The translations under genes were made by a program, and so were the position numbers. From NCBI RefSeq assembly GCF_900111155.1, contig NZ_FOGG01000002.1:156026-220025 (forward strand): DNA of 64,000 bases. Reading direction: 5' to 3'. Below the pieces are notes generated by a model. The model was not told the DNA's origin and searched no databases. It saw nothing but the letters and a program-made list of their open reading frames with translations. The DNA is from Pedobacter rhizosphaerae. Its GTDB lineage: Bacteria > Bacteroidota > Bacteroidia > Sphingobacteriales > Sphingobacteriaceae. Of this stretch, positions 44,945 to 53,412 are shown one piece after another (the stretch's first letter is position 1; every line of letters begins with the position of its first letter).

Positions 44945-45739
44945 ATGGAAAAGCAATTTAATTACGGTAACGAGCTAAGCGGCAAGATAGCGCTGGTAAC
45001 AGGTGGCACAAAGGGTGCAGGAAAAGCTATTGCTGAACGACTGCACGAAGCTGGAGCAAAGGTTATTATTACAGCGAGAAATCAACCTGAGCAAAATGAG
45101 CACAACCTCTACTTTATCTCTGCCGATCTGAGTACACCGGCGGGGATCGAAACATTGGTATCCCAAGTGATGGAAAAATTCGGGAAGCTGGATATCCTGA
45201 TTAACAACCTCGGAGGCTCTGAAACACCAGGGGGTGGCTTTGCAGCGCTAAGCGTATCAGACTGGGAATCTTCCATCCGCACAAACCTACTGGTACCAGT
45301 TAGTCTGGACAGAGGTTTTCTACCACAAATGTTAGATAATAAAAGTGGGGTAATCATTCATATTGCTTCCATTCAGGGCAGGCTTCCCCTGCACGATGCT
45401 ACATTGCCTTACGCCGCAGCAAAAGCCGGCCTGATCAACTACAGTAAAGGACTATCAAAAGAAGTAGCTTCTCAAGGAGTACGCGTACTTACCGTATCGC
45501 CAGGCTGGATAATGACCGAAGCATCTGTACGTTTAACCGAACGAATTTCCAAAAGCGCTAACATTACCATTGAGGAAGCTGAAAAAAGTATCATGAATGC
45601 TTTGGGCGGCATACCAATGGGCAGGCCTGCACAACCGCAAGAAGTTGCCGAACTGGTTGGTTTCCTGACTTCGCCAAGGGCTGCCTATCTCAGCGGAACA
45701 GAGTTTATTATCGATGGTGGAACCATCCCTACAATTTAA
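44945..45739 (+). CDS. SDR-family oxidoreductase (HxlR-linked)
   Basis: 264 residues of a classical SDR: TGGTKGAGKAIAERL (about 19-33), NNLGG in place of NNAG, catalytic Ser in IASIQGRL, YAAAK catalytic pair, and a C-terminal YLSGTEFIIDGGT. An Arg in ITARNQ after beta-2 favours NADP. Divergent from the HxlR regulator and 19 bp upstream of an NTF2-like protein, so an inducible detoxification or ring-reduction unit is likely. Confidence 0.93.
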   Translation: MEKQFNYGNELSGKIALVTGGTKGAGKAIAERLHEAGAKVIITARNQPEQNEHNLYFISADLSTPAGIETLVSQVMEKFGKLDILINNLGGSETPGGGFAALSVSDWESSIRTNLLVPVSLDRGFLPQMLDNKSGVIIHIASIQGRLPLHDATLPYAAAKAGLINYSKGLSKEVASQGVRVLTVSPGWIMTEASVRLTERISKSANITIEEAEKSIMNALGGIPMGRPAQPQEVAELVGFLTSPRAAYLSGTEFIIDGGTIPTI

Positions 45740-45758
45740 TCACTAAATACAGCATATC

Positions 45759-46082
45759 ATGAACTTACCTGAAGTAATCAAAAATTTAATTAAAGCACAA
45801 AATGCTCACAACCCAGAGGACTATGCTGCATGTTTTGCAGAAACTGCTGTTGTTCACGATGAGGGTAAAACCCATCGTGGTAAAGTAGAAATCCGCCAAT
45901 GGAACCAACACTCGAACCAGGAATATCAAACCTCTTTAAAACCCCAAGATTATGATCAAACAAAAAGAGGAGATTTGCTAACCGCCGAAGTATCAGGCGA
46001 TTTTCCGGGTAGTCCAGCAATTTTGAAGTTCCATTTAACACTGGATAATAACCTAATCAGTTCTCTGAAAATTACGGGATAA
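45759..46082 (+). CDS. NTF2/SnoaL-like protein (107 aa)
   Basis: A short alpha+beta barrel with the family's opening NLIKAQNAHNPEDYAACFAETAVVHDEGKTHRG and the closing SPAILKFHLTLDNNLISSLKI. It may be a small isomerase/hydrolase or a binding partner of the SDR. It follows the SDR after 19 bp and ends in a 9-bp stop-codon hairpin (ATTACGGGA/TCCCGTAAT at 46071-46092). Confidence 0.88.
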   Translation: MNLPEVIKNLIKAQNAHNPEDYAACFAETAVVHDEGKTHRGKVEIRQWNQHSNQEYQTSLKPQDYDQTKRGDLLTAEVSGDFPGSPAILKFHLTLDNNLISSLKITG

Positions 46083-46447
46083 TTCCCGTAATCAATGACT
46101 TGCAATATTTCATAGAAAATAAAGGAAAGTTTGAAACATCATAAATATATTCTTCTGGTATAATTTCTTTGCATTACAGTGAAGAGTTGGAAATTAACAG
46201 TTTAAAAAAGCAAGGAAATTTTTGCATTAATGTTAGTTTCGTAAATTTATATTTAGACCTGAGGATTTACTGATGCCTATTGTTTACAAGTCTATAAATG
46301 ATCATATTTAAATATTCATGATAAAATTCAAAGAACAGCATACTATTGTTGATCAGAAATACCTAATCATGCTAATGCAGTACCTGGCACCGAAGGGTAT
46401 AAAATCCTTTAGTGGAAGGTTATCAAAATGATTAGAGGCAAACAGTC
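46083..46447. other. Intergenic region with one possible 37-codon frame
   Basis: The 365 bp before the AraC gene are AT-rich. An ATG at 46318 opens a 37-codon frame (MIKFKEQHTIVDQ...) that ends at 46431, just before the regulator start. I cannot support it as a gene beyond its position. Confidence 0.3.
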
Positions 46448-47287
46448 ATGAAAACAAAATCAGCACTTCCAACGCATTTCCTTACGCAAACAAATTTTGC
46501 TGCCAGCGATTCGTCATTGGTATTTGGTGAGCATTACATAGAGCACCGGATTAATTTCTATGCAATAATCTGGTTTACGCAAGATCAGGATATTCATTTT
46601 ATAGACTTTGAAGCCTATCCCATTAAAAAAAATACAGTTTATTTATTGGGTAAAAATCAAATACATGCTATACCATCTCAACAACTTCCAACAGCTAAAG
46701 TTTTGGTATTTTCGAGCGACTTTTTTGAGGAAATTGAAGAAATATGGTTAAGACAGCTTTTTCTTCCTTTCGATAATCATGGTATAGCCATACCTGATCA
46801 TATGGTAGCCAATATGGAAAATCTCTTCTCACTGATATTGTCCGAATGTGCCGAAAATCAAGAACAGCGTTTAGTGGTTAAATACACCAGTGCCTTATTG
46901 CTATTGCTACATCGGTTTGCAAAATTTAATCAACCAAAATACAACATTGATCAGCGCATGGTTAAGCTTTTGCACCTTATTGAAAAGCATTTTAAAGAAC
47001 AAAAGCCTGTTTCCTTTTATGCTGAAGAAGTTGGCCTTTCGGCAAAGCGAATTAATGAGATCCTGAAGAGAACCGCAAACGTCAACATTAGTCAACTCTG
47101 CCATCAGCTTCTACTGGTTGAAAGTAAAAGGGCGCTTTATCATAACATCCTTTCCATTAAGGAAATTGCCTATGATCTTGGCTTTACCGACCAGTCTTAT
47201 TTCGCCCGATTCTTTAAAAAGCAAACCGGTACAACGCCTGAACGTTTCCGGATTAAGGAGATATCTAAACCGAACAACCTGAGGTGA
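46448..47287 (+). CDS. AraC-family transcriptional regulator
   Basis: 279 residues. The N-terminal cupin-like sensor is about 20-150, and the C-terminal double helix-turn-helix (about 180-270) contains VSFYAEEVGLSAKRINEILKR and IKEIAYDLGFTDQSYFARFFKKQTGTTPERFR. It is 150 bp upstream of an SDR on the same strand, the probable target. Confidence 0.94.
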   Translation: MKTKSALPTHFLTQTNFAASDSSLVFGEHYIEHRINFYAIIWFTQDQDIHFIDFEAYPIKKNTVYLLGKNQIHAIPSQQLPTAKVLVFSSDFFEEIEEIWLRQLFLPFDNHGIAIPDHMVANMENLFSLILSECAENQEQRLVVKYTSALLLLLHRFAKFNQPKYNIDQRMVKLLHLIEKHFKEQKPVSFYAEEVGLSAKRINEILKRTANVNISQLCHQLLLVESKRALYHNILSIKEIAYDLGFTDQSYFARFFKKQTGTTPERFRIKEISKPNNLR

Positions 47288-47437
47288 ATTTGTTAAAATG
47301 TTCGAATTGTGCTAAATTTTAGCCCAAAAGTACCACTCATTATCTACCTGTTTCCTCAACTTTATCGTCAACACATTGTTTATTTATAAACATGACGGAT
47401 AGTGCCATAGGGGCAATATCTTATTGATTAAAAGAAA

Positions 47438-48229
47438 ATGGAAAAGTTAAAGAATAAGGTAATTTTAATTACCGGTGCTGCAATGGGATTGGGATTCGCA
47501 AGTGCCTTAGTAGCAGCAAAAAATGGCGCATTATTATCATTGGTTGATTACAATGCCGAGTCGCTTGAGAAAGCTAAAAATGAAATTGAGTCGAAATACC
47601 CTGAAACTCAAATCATCACAGCTGTTGCTGATGTATCAGATGAAGAATCAGTTAAGAAATATGTACAAGAAACAGTGGCAACCTTCGGCAGAATTGACGG
47701 TTTTTACAACAATGCAGGGATTGAGGGAAGACAGGCTCCACTGGTAGATTATGATTTAGATGTTTTTAAAAAAGTAGTAGACATCAACCTGATGGGGGTT
47801 TATTACGGTCTTAAGTATGTGATACCTGTAATGCAAAAGCAGGAATTTGGCAGAATTGTTAATGTGGCTTCTGTTGGTGGCATTCGCGGCGTAATGAATC
47901 AAACTCCTTATGTTGCTACCAAACATGCTGTATCGGGCATTACTAAAAATGCGGCACTGGAGTATGGTAAATTCGGTATAATGACCAATGCAATCGCGCC
48001 TGGAGCTATATTAACCCCTATGGTAGCGGAGGCTTTCAGACAAGTTAACCCTGCCGATCCACAAGCTGCCGAAGATAACTATGCGCAAGCTAATCCAACC
48101 AAAAGACTAGGTAGACCTGAAGAGGTGGGTAATTTAGTTGTTTTCTTACTGAGTGAAGATTGCAGCTATGTAAACGGACAAGTGATTGCTATAGATGGTG
48201 GCCAGTCTAACGCCTATGGAAATGTTTAG
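47438..48229 (+). CDS. SDR-family oxidoreductase (AraC-linked)
   Basis: 263 residues with TGAAMGLGFASA (about 11-22), Asp in LVDYNAE after beta-2 (NAD preference), NNAGIEG, catalytic Ser in ASVGGIRG, YVATKHAV and C-terminal VNGQVIAIDGGQ. Resembles glucose 1-dehydrogenase/2,5-dichlorohydroquinone-type SDRs; substrate unknown. Follows an AraC regulator. Confidence 0.93.
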   Translation: MEKLKNKVILITGAAMGLGFASALVAAKNGALLSLVDYNAESLEKAKNEIESKYPETQIITAVADVSDEESVKKYVQETVATFGRIDGFYNNAGIEGRQAPLVDYDLDVFKKVVDINLMGVYYGLKYVIPVMQKQEFGRIVNVASVGGIRGVMNQTPYVATKHAVSGITKNAALEYGKFGIMTNAIAPGAILTPMVAEAFRQVNPADPQAAEDNYAQANPTKRLGRPEEVGNLVVFLLSEDCSYVNGQVIAIDGGQSNAYGNV

Positions 48230-48247
48230 GGATAAAGAATAGTTTGC

Positions 48248-48337
48248 ATGTCTAAGCGCATTTTAGCCCTGAGAGGAAAACAAGTGCATCAGGTAGCAAA
48301 GTCATCAGCTTATAATGGTAATGGTTTTAATTATTAA
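48248..48337 (+). CDS. Possible 29-aa small ORF before a terminator
   Basis: ATG at 48248 opens MSKRILALRGKQVHQ and stops at a TAA (48335-48337) that overlaps the first base of the terminator stem. It is basic, and 18 bp after the SDR stop. Low support; codon use cannot be judged at this length. Confidence 0.25.
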   Translation: MSKRILALRGKQVHQVAKSSAYNGNGFNY

Positions 48338-48371
48338 AGGGGCATTTCGTGCGGAAATGCCCCTTTTTTAT
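48336..48371 (+). terminator. Strong terminator after the AraC-linked SDR
   Basis: AAAGGGGCATTTC (48336-48348) and GAAATGCCCCTTT (48354-48366) form a perfect 13-bp stem with a 5-nt loop and a T run. Confidence 0.95.
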
Positions 48372-48430
48372 AACCAGATAGAACCTGTTTGTGTATTTGA
48401 CTATTAGATCAAAACACATTATTTCTTTGA

Positions 48431-48486
48431 ATACCTCATAAAACAGCCCGTTAGTCACAAGCGGGACGCTTGCGCCAGAGAGGTAT
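48431..48486. other. Structured intergenic element, nested inverted repeats
   Basis: ATACCTC (48431-48437) pairs with GAGGTAT (48480-48486), and inside them CAAGCG (48458-48463) pairs with CGCTTG (48467-48472). It lies at the edge of the accessory module. Apart from this and the operators, 48372-48812 holds nothing I recognise. Confidence 0.35.
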
Positions 48487-48742
48487 ATCTTTTATATGCA
48501 AGCAGCAATAAAGTTAAAAGGCCATGAAACCTGGACTTGAGTTGGAGATATATTATCCATAATCTAGCTAACGATTATGGAGTTAAAATAAAGATACAAA
48601 TAATGGTTTAAATATTTATCCGTCGCTAATTCGACGTGTGTTTTAGAGTTTCATACCATTACAATAGATATATTTAATGATTTCCGCCTGTGGATGTCAA
48701 AGAAGTCCAGCCCAGCACACGCTACAATACTCATTAAAAAAT

Positions 48743-48803
48743 GTTATGTAAAATTACATAACAACATCTTTAATGTTAATTTATTAAGTATATTGTTATG
48801 TAA
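48743..48803. promoter_or_regulatory. Operators of the HTH-ImmA gene
   Basis: GTTATGTAA-AA-TTACATAAC (48743-48762) is a perfect palindrome, and the half-site GTTATGTAA recurs at 48795-48803, 9 bp before the ATG. Consistent with autoregulation by the HTH domain encoded next. Confidence 0.65.
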
Positions 48804-48812
48804 TTTTAAAGT

Positions 48813-50024
48813 ATGAGCGAGAACGGTTTTATCAACGAGTTTTATAAACTGCTAAATCCTGCAGATCCCTGGACTGGGGATGAGCAAAGCTTGAAGGCGC
48901 TATTCGAGACCAAGCTTCTACAGTACGGACTAACGATGAACCAGGCTGAAAAATTGCTTTCCATGCAGAAAAGAACATTGGAGGGCATTCTGGATAAATC
49001 TGCGAAGCGAATAGATGTGGTGAGCTTACTGAAGCTCGGGCAATTTCTTGGACTAAATACCGATGCCCTGTTTAAACTGTACCTAAAAGAAGCTTCACAT
49101 GACATTATTGGCGAACTTGAGGATGCAAAACGAAAGAGCTTTATTGTATCTAATTTCGATACCAAAAATTTGTACAAATCAGGTTTTATCAAATCAAAGA
49201 CAGATTTTGATGAAATCGAGAAGAGGATTGTCTCTTACTTCGGAATCAATTCGATTTATGAATATGGAACCAAGAGCTATATTCCCGCCTTTAGCAGAAC
49301 GAAAAGAAGTGCAAATATTTTAATGAAAGAATTCTGGGTACGTTCTGCGTATTCACATTTTGAGAAAATAAACAATCCTAACGCATTTGATCGGGAGGCA
49401 CTGGTAAACCTTATACCAAAGATCAGACCTTATACGATGAACGTTGAGTCGGGCTTGAAGATTGTTAGCCAGGCATTGTACAATGCCGGGGTCACCGTTA
49501 TCTATCAGCCGCATTTACCCACTACCCAGGTTAGGGGTGCCACTTTTGTCATCAATGGCAAGCCCTGCATAGTGTTGACCGATCTCAATAAACGCTATGC
49601 CAGCATCTGGTTTGCGCTAATGCACGAACTCTATCATGTGCTATATGACATGGAAGAGATTGAAAAACAGGTATTTCATTTGACCGGTGAACCAGATCTA
49701 TTTCTTTTGCAGGAAGATCAGGCGAACGATTTTTCAAGGGAATACTTATTTGGTAAGGACAAAGTAAAATACATAAAGCCATACATCGATAGCCCGGTTG
49801 TGGTGAAGGAATTTGCCAGAAAAAGCCAAGTCGATCCATCTTTGGTCTACGCCTATTTCTGCTACGATATGGAAGCAGAAGGAAAAGGGAATTTTTGGGC
49901 AAGATATAACAGTTACCAGCCTGATGTCAAAAAGGCACTTCGAGAACTCAATGTTAATACTTTCGATAAGGAGAGTATTGATGAAACTATTAAATATCTA
50001 AATGACCACGTTTTTAACATTTAA
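48813..50024 (+). CDS. HTH-ImmA/IrrE-family metallo-endopeptidase
   Basis: 403 residues. Residues about 35-90 resemble an XRE-type helix-turn-helix (LTMNQAEKLLSMQKRTLEGILDK, then LLKLGQFLGLNTDALF). A helical linker follows. The C-terminal half is an ImmA/IrrE zinc protease with HELYH (His271, Glu272, His275) and a third-ligand region EDQANDFSREYL at about 301-312. Such proteases cleave or inactivate a repressor or antitoxin. The full-length HTH-protease fusion with its own palindromic operators is typical of antitoxin- or phage-repressor-like modules. The next frame begins 2 bp after its stop. Confidence 0.85.
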   Translation: MSENGFINEFYKLLNPADPWTGDEQSLKALFETKLLQYGLTMNQAEKLLSMQKRTLEGILDKSAKRIDVVSLLKLGQFLGLNTDALFKLYLKEASHDIIGELEDAKRKSFIVSNFDTKNLYKSGFIKSKTDFDEIEKRIVSYFGINSIYEYGTKSYIPAFSRTKRSANILMKEFWVRSAYSHFEKINNPNAFDREALVNLIPKIRPYTMNVESGLKIVSQALYNAGVTVIYQPHLPTTQVRGATFVINGKPCIVLTDLNKRYASIWFALMHELYHVLYDMEEIEKQVFHLTGEPDLFLLQEDQANDFSREYLFGKDKVKYIKPYIDSPVVVKEFARKSQVDPSLVYAYFCYDMEAEGKGNFWARYNSYQPDVKKALRELNVNTFDKESIDETIKYLNDHVFNI

Positions 50025-50026
50025 AT

Positions 50027-50095
50027 ATGGCAAAACAAGAAAAAAGTACAGGTAAAAAAACAAGGCCGAATTGGCTAAGGAGGAAGAAAAACTAA
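50027..50095 (+). other. Probable original start of the partner gene, out of frame
   Basis: ATG at 50027, 2 bp after the protease stop, opens a 22-codon frame (MAKQEKSTGKK...) that ends at TAA 50093-50095. A single extra A in the seven-A run at 50054-50060 would join it to the following gene frame. Confidence 0.5.
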
Positions 50096-50520
50096 GGATT
50101 CTTGCTAAGACCGATGAGACCAAAGGTGAGCAGCTAGTCTTTACCGCAGAAGGCAAAGCCAGCTCGCAGCCAGAAATAAAGGATTTTAACATCCCAAGCA
50201 TTGAAAATCCTGAACTAAAGTTTGACCTTTATTATAAGGGAATTCAGCGCCTGTTGATTGCTAACCTACCCAAAGGCAAAGAACATAAAAAATCCAGAAA
50301 TTATATCTACGAGGAAAAAAACACATTTCTAACCCGAGGAAAACGGATCAATGAAAAAGGAATTCGTGGAGGAGATGGTCGAATGGGATACATTATTGAT
50401 GCAGAAGAAATGTTACAGATCGTGATGGACTGGATTATGCAGAATGGATCGATGGTGGAGCTTTACAATACCTTGAGAGACCTCAACGTTCAGAGAGGGC
50501 ATGGTACATCGCGACTTTAA
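50071..50520 (+). CDS. Partner protein of the HTH-ImmA gene, unknown (149 aa)
   Basis: The frame begins at a weak TTG (50071). The first 40 residues are charged, then comes FDLYYKGIQRLLIANLPKGKEHKKS, a basic YIYEEKNTFLTRGKRINEKGIRGG and a helical EEMLQIVMDWIMQNGSMVEL. No known family is recognised; it could be a toxin, a cleavage substrate or a DNA-binding adaptor. It is directly downstream of the protease, so they are co-transcribed. The start region looks frameshifted in a seven-A run. Confidence 0.6.
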   Translation: MAKEEEKLRILAKTDETKGEQLVFTAEGKASSQPEIKDFNIPSIENPELKFDLYYKGIQRLLIANLPKGKEHKKSRNYIYEEKNTFLTRGKRINEKGIRGGDGRMGYIIDAEEMLQIVMDWIMQNGSMVELYNTLRDLNVQRGHGTSRL

Positions 50521-50961
50521 GTTTTTAATTCTTCGCAAATGACGAAAACTGATATTTTTTTTCACAATCCCAGTAAAGAGGAGAGATTTAACTTCTAGCT
50601 TAACCATTACCTTATCAATTTGCTGCAATACTATCACCCAAAATACTAAAAGTAATAAAGCCAGGCTAAAATTTCTGTTTAGCCTGGCTTATTTATTTAG
50701 GACGATTTGTTATATTTTATTTGTTTATAAACATCAAGAAGACATAGAAAAACATTTCATGACATAGAACGCACTCAAGTCTCAAACAAGTTACGCAACA
50801 CGGTTGCATTTAATAAAAATCTTTTCAATCTTTGCTGCATACTTAGGTTGAGTTGATGTTCGGGGGAGAGTGGTTCCTCCCCCTGTTCTTTACAACCTGG
50901 CTTCTTAGTCAAATACCCCACTACCAGTTTAATACCCCATCTTCCATTTCTCCCTTTTAAA
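50521..50961. other. Intergenic region between the module and the galactan locus
   Basis: Holds the terminator at 50658-50697; the rest shows no gene. Two convergent operons end here. Confidence 0.5.
50658..50697. terminator. Terminator between convergent operons
   Basis: AAGCCAGGCTAAA (50658-50670) and TTTAGCCTGGCTT (50678-50690) form a perfect 13-bp stem with a 7-nt loop and AT-rich flanks. Confidence 0.88.
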
Positions 50962-53400
50962 TTAATTTCCTGGCTTACAAAGCACTTCCAGGGTACCACC
51001 TTTTAATGATTTGCCTGTTACCTTTAACTGGGCTGTTCCCCCTTTTTTATCTGCCTGCACCACAACCACCAGCTTGCCGCTAAACAATTTCATGGTAGGT
51101 TTAACAAACGATTCTAATGAGGTGGCATCGCCATTGCATACGGCTTTAAATTTTCCTGCGCCTTTCACCTCAAAATTGAGCTGGTTATCTGCTGTCGGAC
51201 ATACATTTCCATTTTTATCCACTACTGAAACCGTTACATAAGATAAATCCTTACCATCGGCAGTTATTTCCTTACGGTCTGCGGTAAGCACAATCTGATG
51301 GGGTTTTCCGGCAGTAACTACCTGCTCTTCAGCTACAGGCTTTCCGTTGCTATCCAAAGCCACAACCTTTAATGTTCCAGGTTCGTATTTTACATCCATC
51401 CACATCAGTCTGTAACGATTCTGGGGAGAAGATTGATCTTTTTTCCTTATGCCTAAGCTCTTACCATTTAAAAACAGCTCGGCACTCTCGTAATTGGTGT
51501 ATACAAAAACCGGAGTGGTTTGCCCCTCTCGTCCTTCCCAGTTCCAATGCGGAAGAAGGTGTAGCGTTGGCTTTTCCTTGTTCCAGCGGCTTCTGTATAA
51601 GTAATAACGGTCTTTCGGCAAGCCTGCCAAATCAGAAATACCAAAATAAGAACTCCTCGAAGGCCAGCTGGTATCATAAGGTGTGGGTTCGCCTAAATAG
51701 TCAAAGCCTGTCCAAACAAACTCCCCTATTACCCAGGGTTTATCATCCTGCATTACGAAATCATCGTCTGGCAGATTGGACCAGCTGCAATATTCCAAAT
51801 CGTAAGACGAAGACTGAAAATCGCTATACTGCTTATCTATGCCTTTCACTACGGGAAATTTATAAATACCCCGGGAACTTACCGTAGAGGCTGTTTCTGA
51901 ACCCAGGATAAATCCCTGCGGAAATGCCTTATTGGCATCTGCGTATAAATGTACCCTATAATTTAGACCTGGAACATCGAGTAAGGCGCCAAAACCCGAT
52001 TGCATGGTGGCTTTAACCTGATCCATCCCTACAGTTACCGGGCGGGTTGGATCTTCACGGTGGAAAATTTCCTGAAGCCACTTGGCTCTTTTTACACCTT
52101 CGGCGCCAAATTGATCCGGCACTTCATTTCCCGAGCTCCACATCACAATGCAAGGATGGTTTTTAGTGGCACGAACCAGGTTAACAATATCCTTTTCTGC
52201 ATCGGTATTAAAGTATAGGTGATAGCCATTTTCTACCTTGGCCTTGGCCCACTCATCAAAACTTTCGGCCAGGAACATAAAGCCCATTTCGTCGCACAGT
52301 TCCAGTTGCTCTGGCGAGGGCATATTGTGCGAACTGCGGATGGCATCGCAACCCATTTCTTTTAAAATGGTCAATTGTCTTCTTAATGCAGCGGTATTAA
52401 TTGCCGTTCCCAATGGGCCAAGATCGTGGTGTAGGCACACCCCCTTAAATTTTCTCACCTCGCCATTAAGGCTGAAACCTTTTCCTGCCAGATAACTGAT
52501 GGATCTTACCCCAAACCTGGTTTTTACTACATCCTTTAATACATTGCCCTCGTATACACTGGAAACAGCAGTATAGAGATAAGGACTTTCGGGGCTCCAG
52601 AGATGTGGATGGCTAAGCTGGATATTTTGATCGGCCTCATTGCCGAAGGTCGTTTTGGCCGTATCCAGAGCAACCTGTTTTCCAGATCTGTCTAAAACCT
52701 GGGTAACCAAACGAATGTTATTACCACTGAGTTTAGTTTTGATGTTGAGCTTGGCAAATTCTTTATTCACCACAGGTGTAGTTACCGTAATGCCCCACTG
52801 ATCGATACTTTTTTCTTCCTTTATAATCAGATGTACATTTCGGTATAATCCAGCGCCAGGATACCAGCGTGAAGATTTCGCCATATTCCGGAGGTGAATA
52901 GCCAATTGATTCTGTCCAGGCTTCACCTCGTTGCTCAAATCAAGATAAAAATAATTATAGCCATAATTCCATTGTCCAACCAATTTTCCATTCAGGTAAA
53001 CCCGGGGTTCACTCATTGCCCCGTCTATTTGAAGCAACACTTTCTGGCCCTGCTTAAGTACAGGAATATCCAGTTTTTTCCGGTACCAGCCCTCGCCAAT
53101 ATAGGGCAATGCGCCCGTTCTACCCGTTTTTTCGCTCGGACGGGTTTCTCCATTTTGCGTAATGGCAGTTACCTGTTTATCTATTTCTTTATCAAAGGGG
53201 CCGCTAATGGCCCAATCGTGAGGAACGCTAACGGTTTCCCAGCGGGTATCATTAAACCCTGTCTGGGCAGCATCTGTAAAGTTTCCTTTGGAAAATTTCC
53301 AGTCTTCATCCAGGAGTATTTCGGACCTTTGTGCAACGGCATTTAAATAAGCGCAAGCGGCTATTAAAAGGCTGAGGTATGTTTTTTTTGATCGAAGCAT
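50962..53400 (-). CDS. Glycoside hydrolase family 2 beta-galactosidase
   Basis: 812 residues with a signal peptide ending AVAQ. The N-terminal jelly roll has WETVSVPHDWAI and GWYRKKLDIPV. An immunoglobulin-like domain follows, then the TIM barrel from about 315 with KGVCLHHDLGPLG. The acid/base is Glu426 in SSGNEVPDQ, the likely nucleophile Glu502 in LGSETAST, and GEFVWTGFDYLGEPTPY closes the barrel. A DUF4982-like and a C-terminal Ig-like domain end the protein. It would remove terminal beta-galactose. Last gene of the galactan locus, 12 bp after the GH-A gene. Confidence 0.93.
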   Translation of the reverse strand: MLRSKKTYLSLLIAACAYLNAVAQRSEILLDEDWKFSKGNFTDAAQTGFNDTRWETVSVPHDWAISGPFDKEIDKQVTAITQNGETRPSEKTGRTGALPYIGEGWYRKKLDIPVLKQGQKVLLQIDGAMSEPRVYLNGKLVGQWNYGYNYFYLDLSNEVKPGQNQLAIHLRNMAKSSRWYPGAGLYRNVHLIIKEEKSIDQWGITVTTPVVNKEFAKLNIKTKLSGNNIRLVTQVLDRSGKQVALDTAKTTFGNEADQNIQLSHPHLWSPESPYLYTAVSSVYEGNVLKDVVKTRFGVRSISYLAGKGFSLNGEVRKFKGVCLHHDLGPLGTAINTAALRRQLTILKEMGCDAIRSSHNMPSPEQLELCDEMGFMFLAESFDEWAKAKVENGYHLYFNTDAEKDIVNLVRATKNHPCIVMWSSGNEVPDQFGAEGVKRAKWLQEIFHREDPTRPVTVGMDQVKATMQSGFGALLDVPGLNYRVHLYADANKAFPQGFILGSETASTVSSRGIYKFPVVKGIDKQYSDFQSSSYDLEYCSWSNLPDDDFVMQDDKPWVIGEFVWTGFDYLGEPTPYDTSWPSRSSYFGISDLAGLPKDRYYLYRSRWNKEKPTLHLLPHWNWEGREGQTTPVFVYTNYESAELFLNGKSLGIRKKDQSSPQNRYRLMWMDVKYEPGTLKVVALDSNGKPVAEEQVVTAGKPHQIVLTADRKEITADGKDLSYVTVSVVDKNGNVCPTADNQLNFEVKGAGKFKAVCNGDATSLESFVKPTMKLFSGKLVVVVQADKKGGTAQLKVTGKSLKGGTLEVLCKPGN

Positions 53401-53412
53401 GTATTTTGATAA

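Noticed and set aside
47375..50740. GTTTAT...ATAAAC palindromes near 47380 and 50720 as shared regulator sites
   Set aside because: AT-rich short words of this type are expected by chance, and their positions relative to promoters do not agree.
51372..51887. 171-codon frame opposite the GH2 gene
   Set aside because: It is an antisense shadow of a well-supported enzyme, with no domain or start signal.
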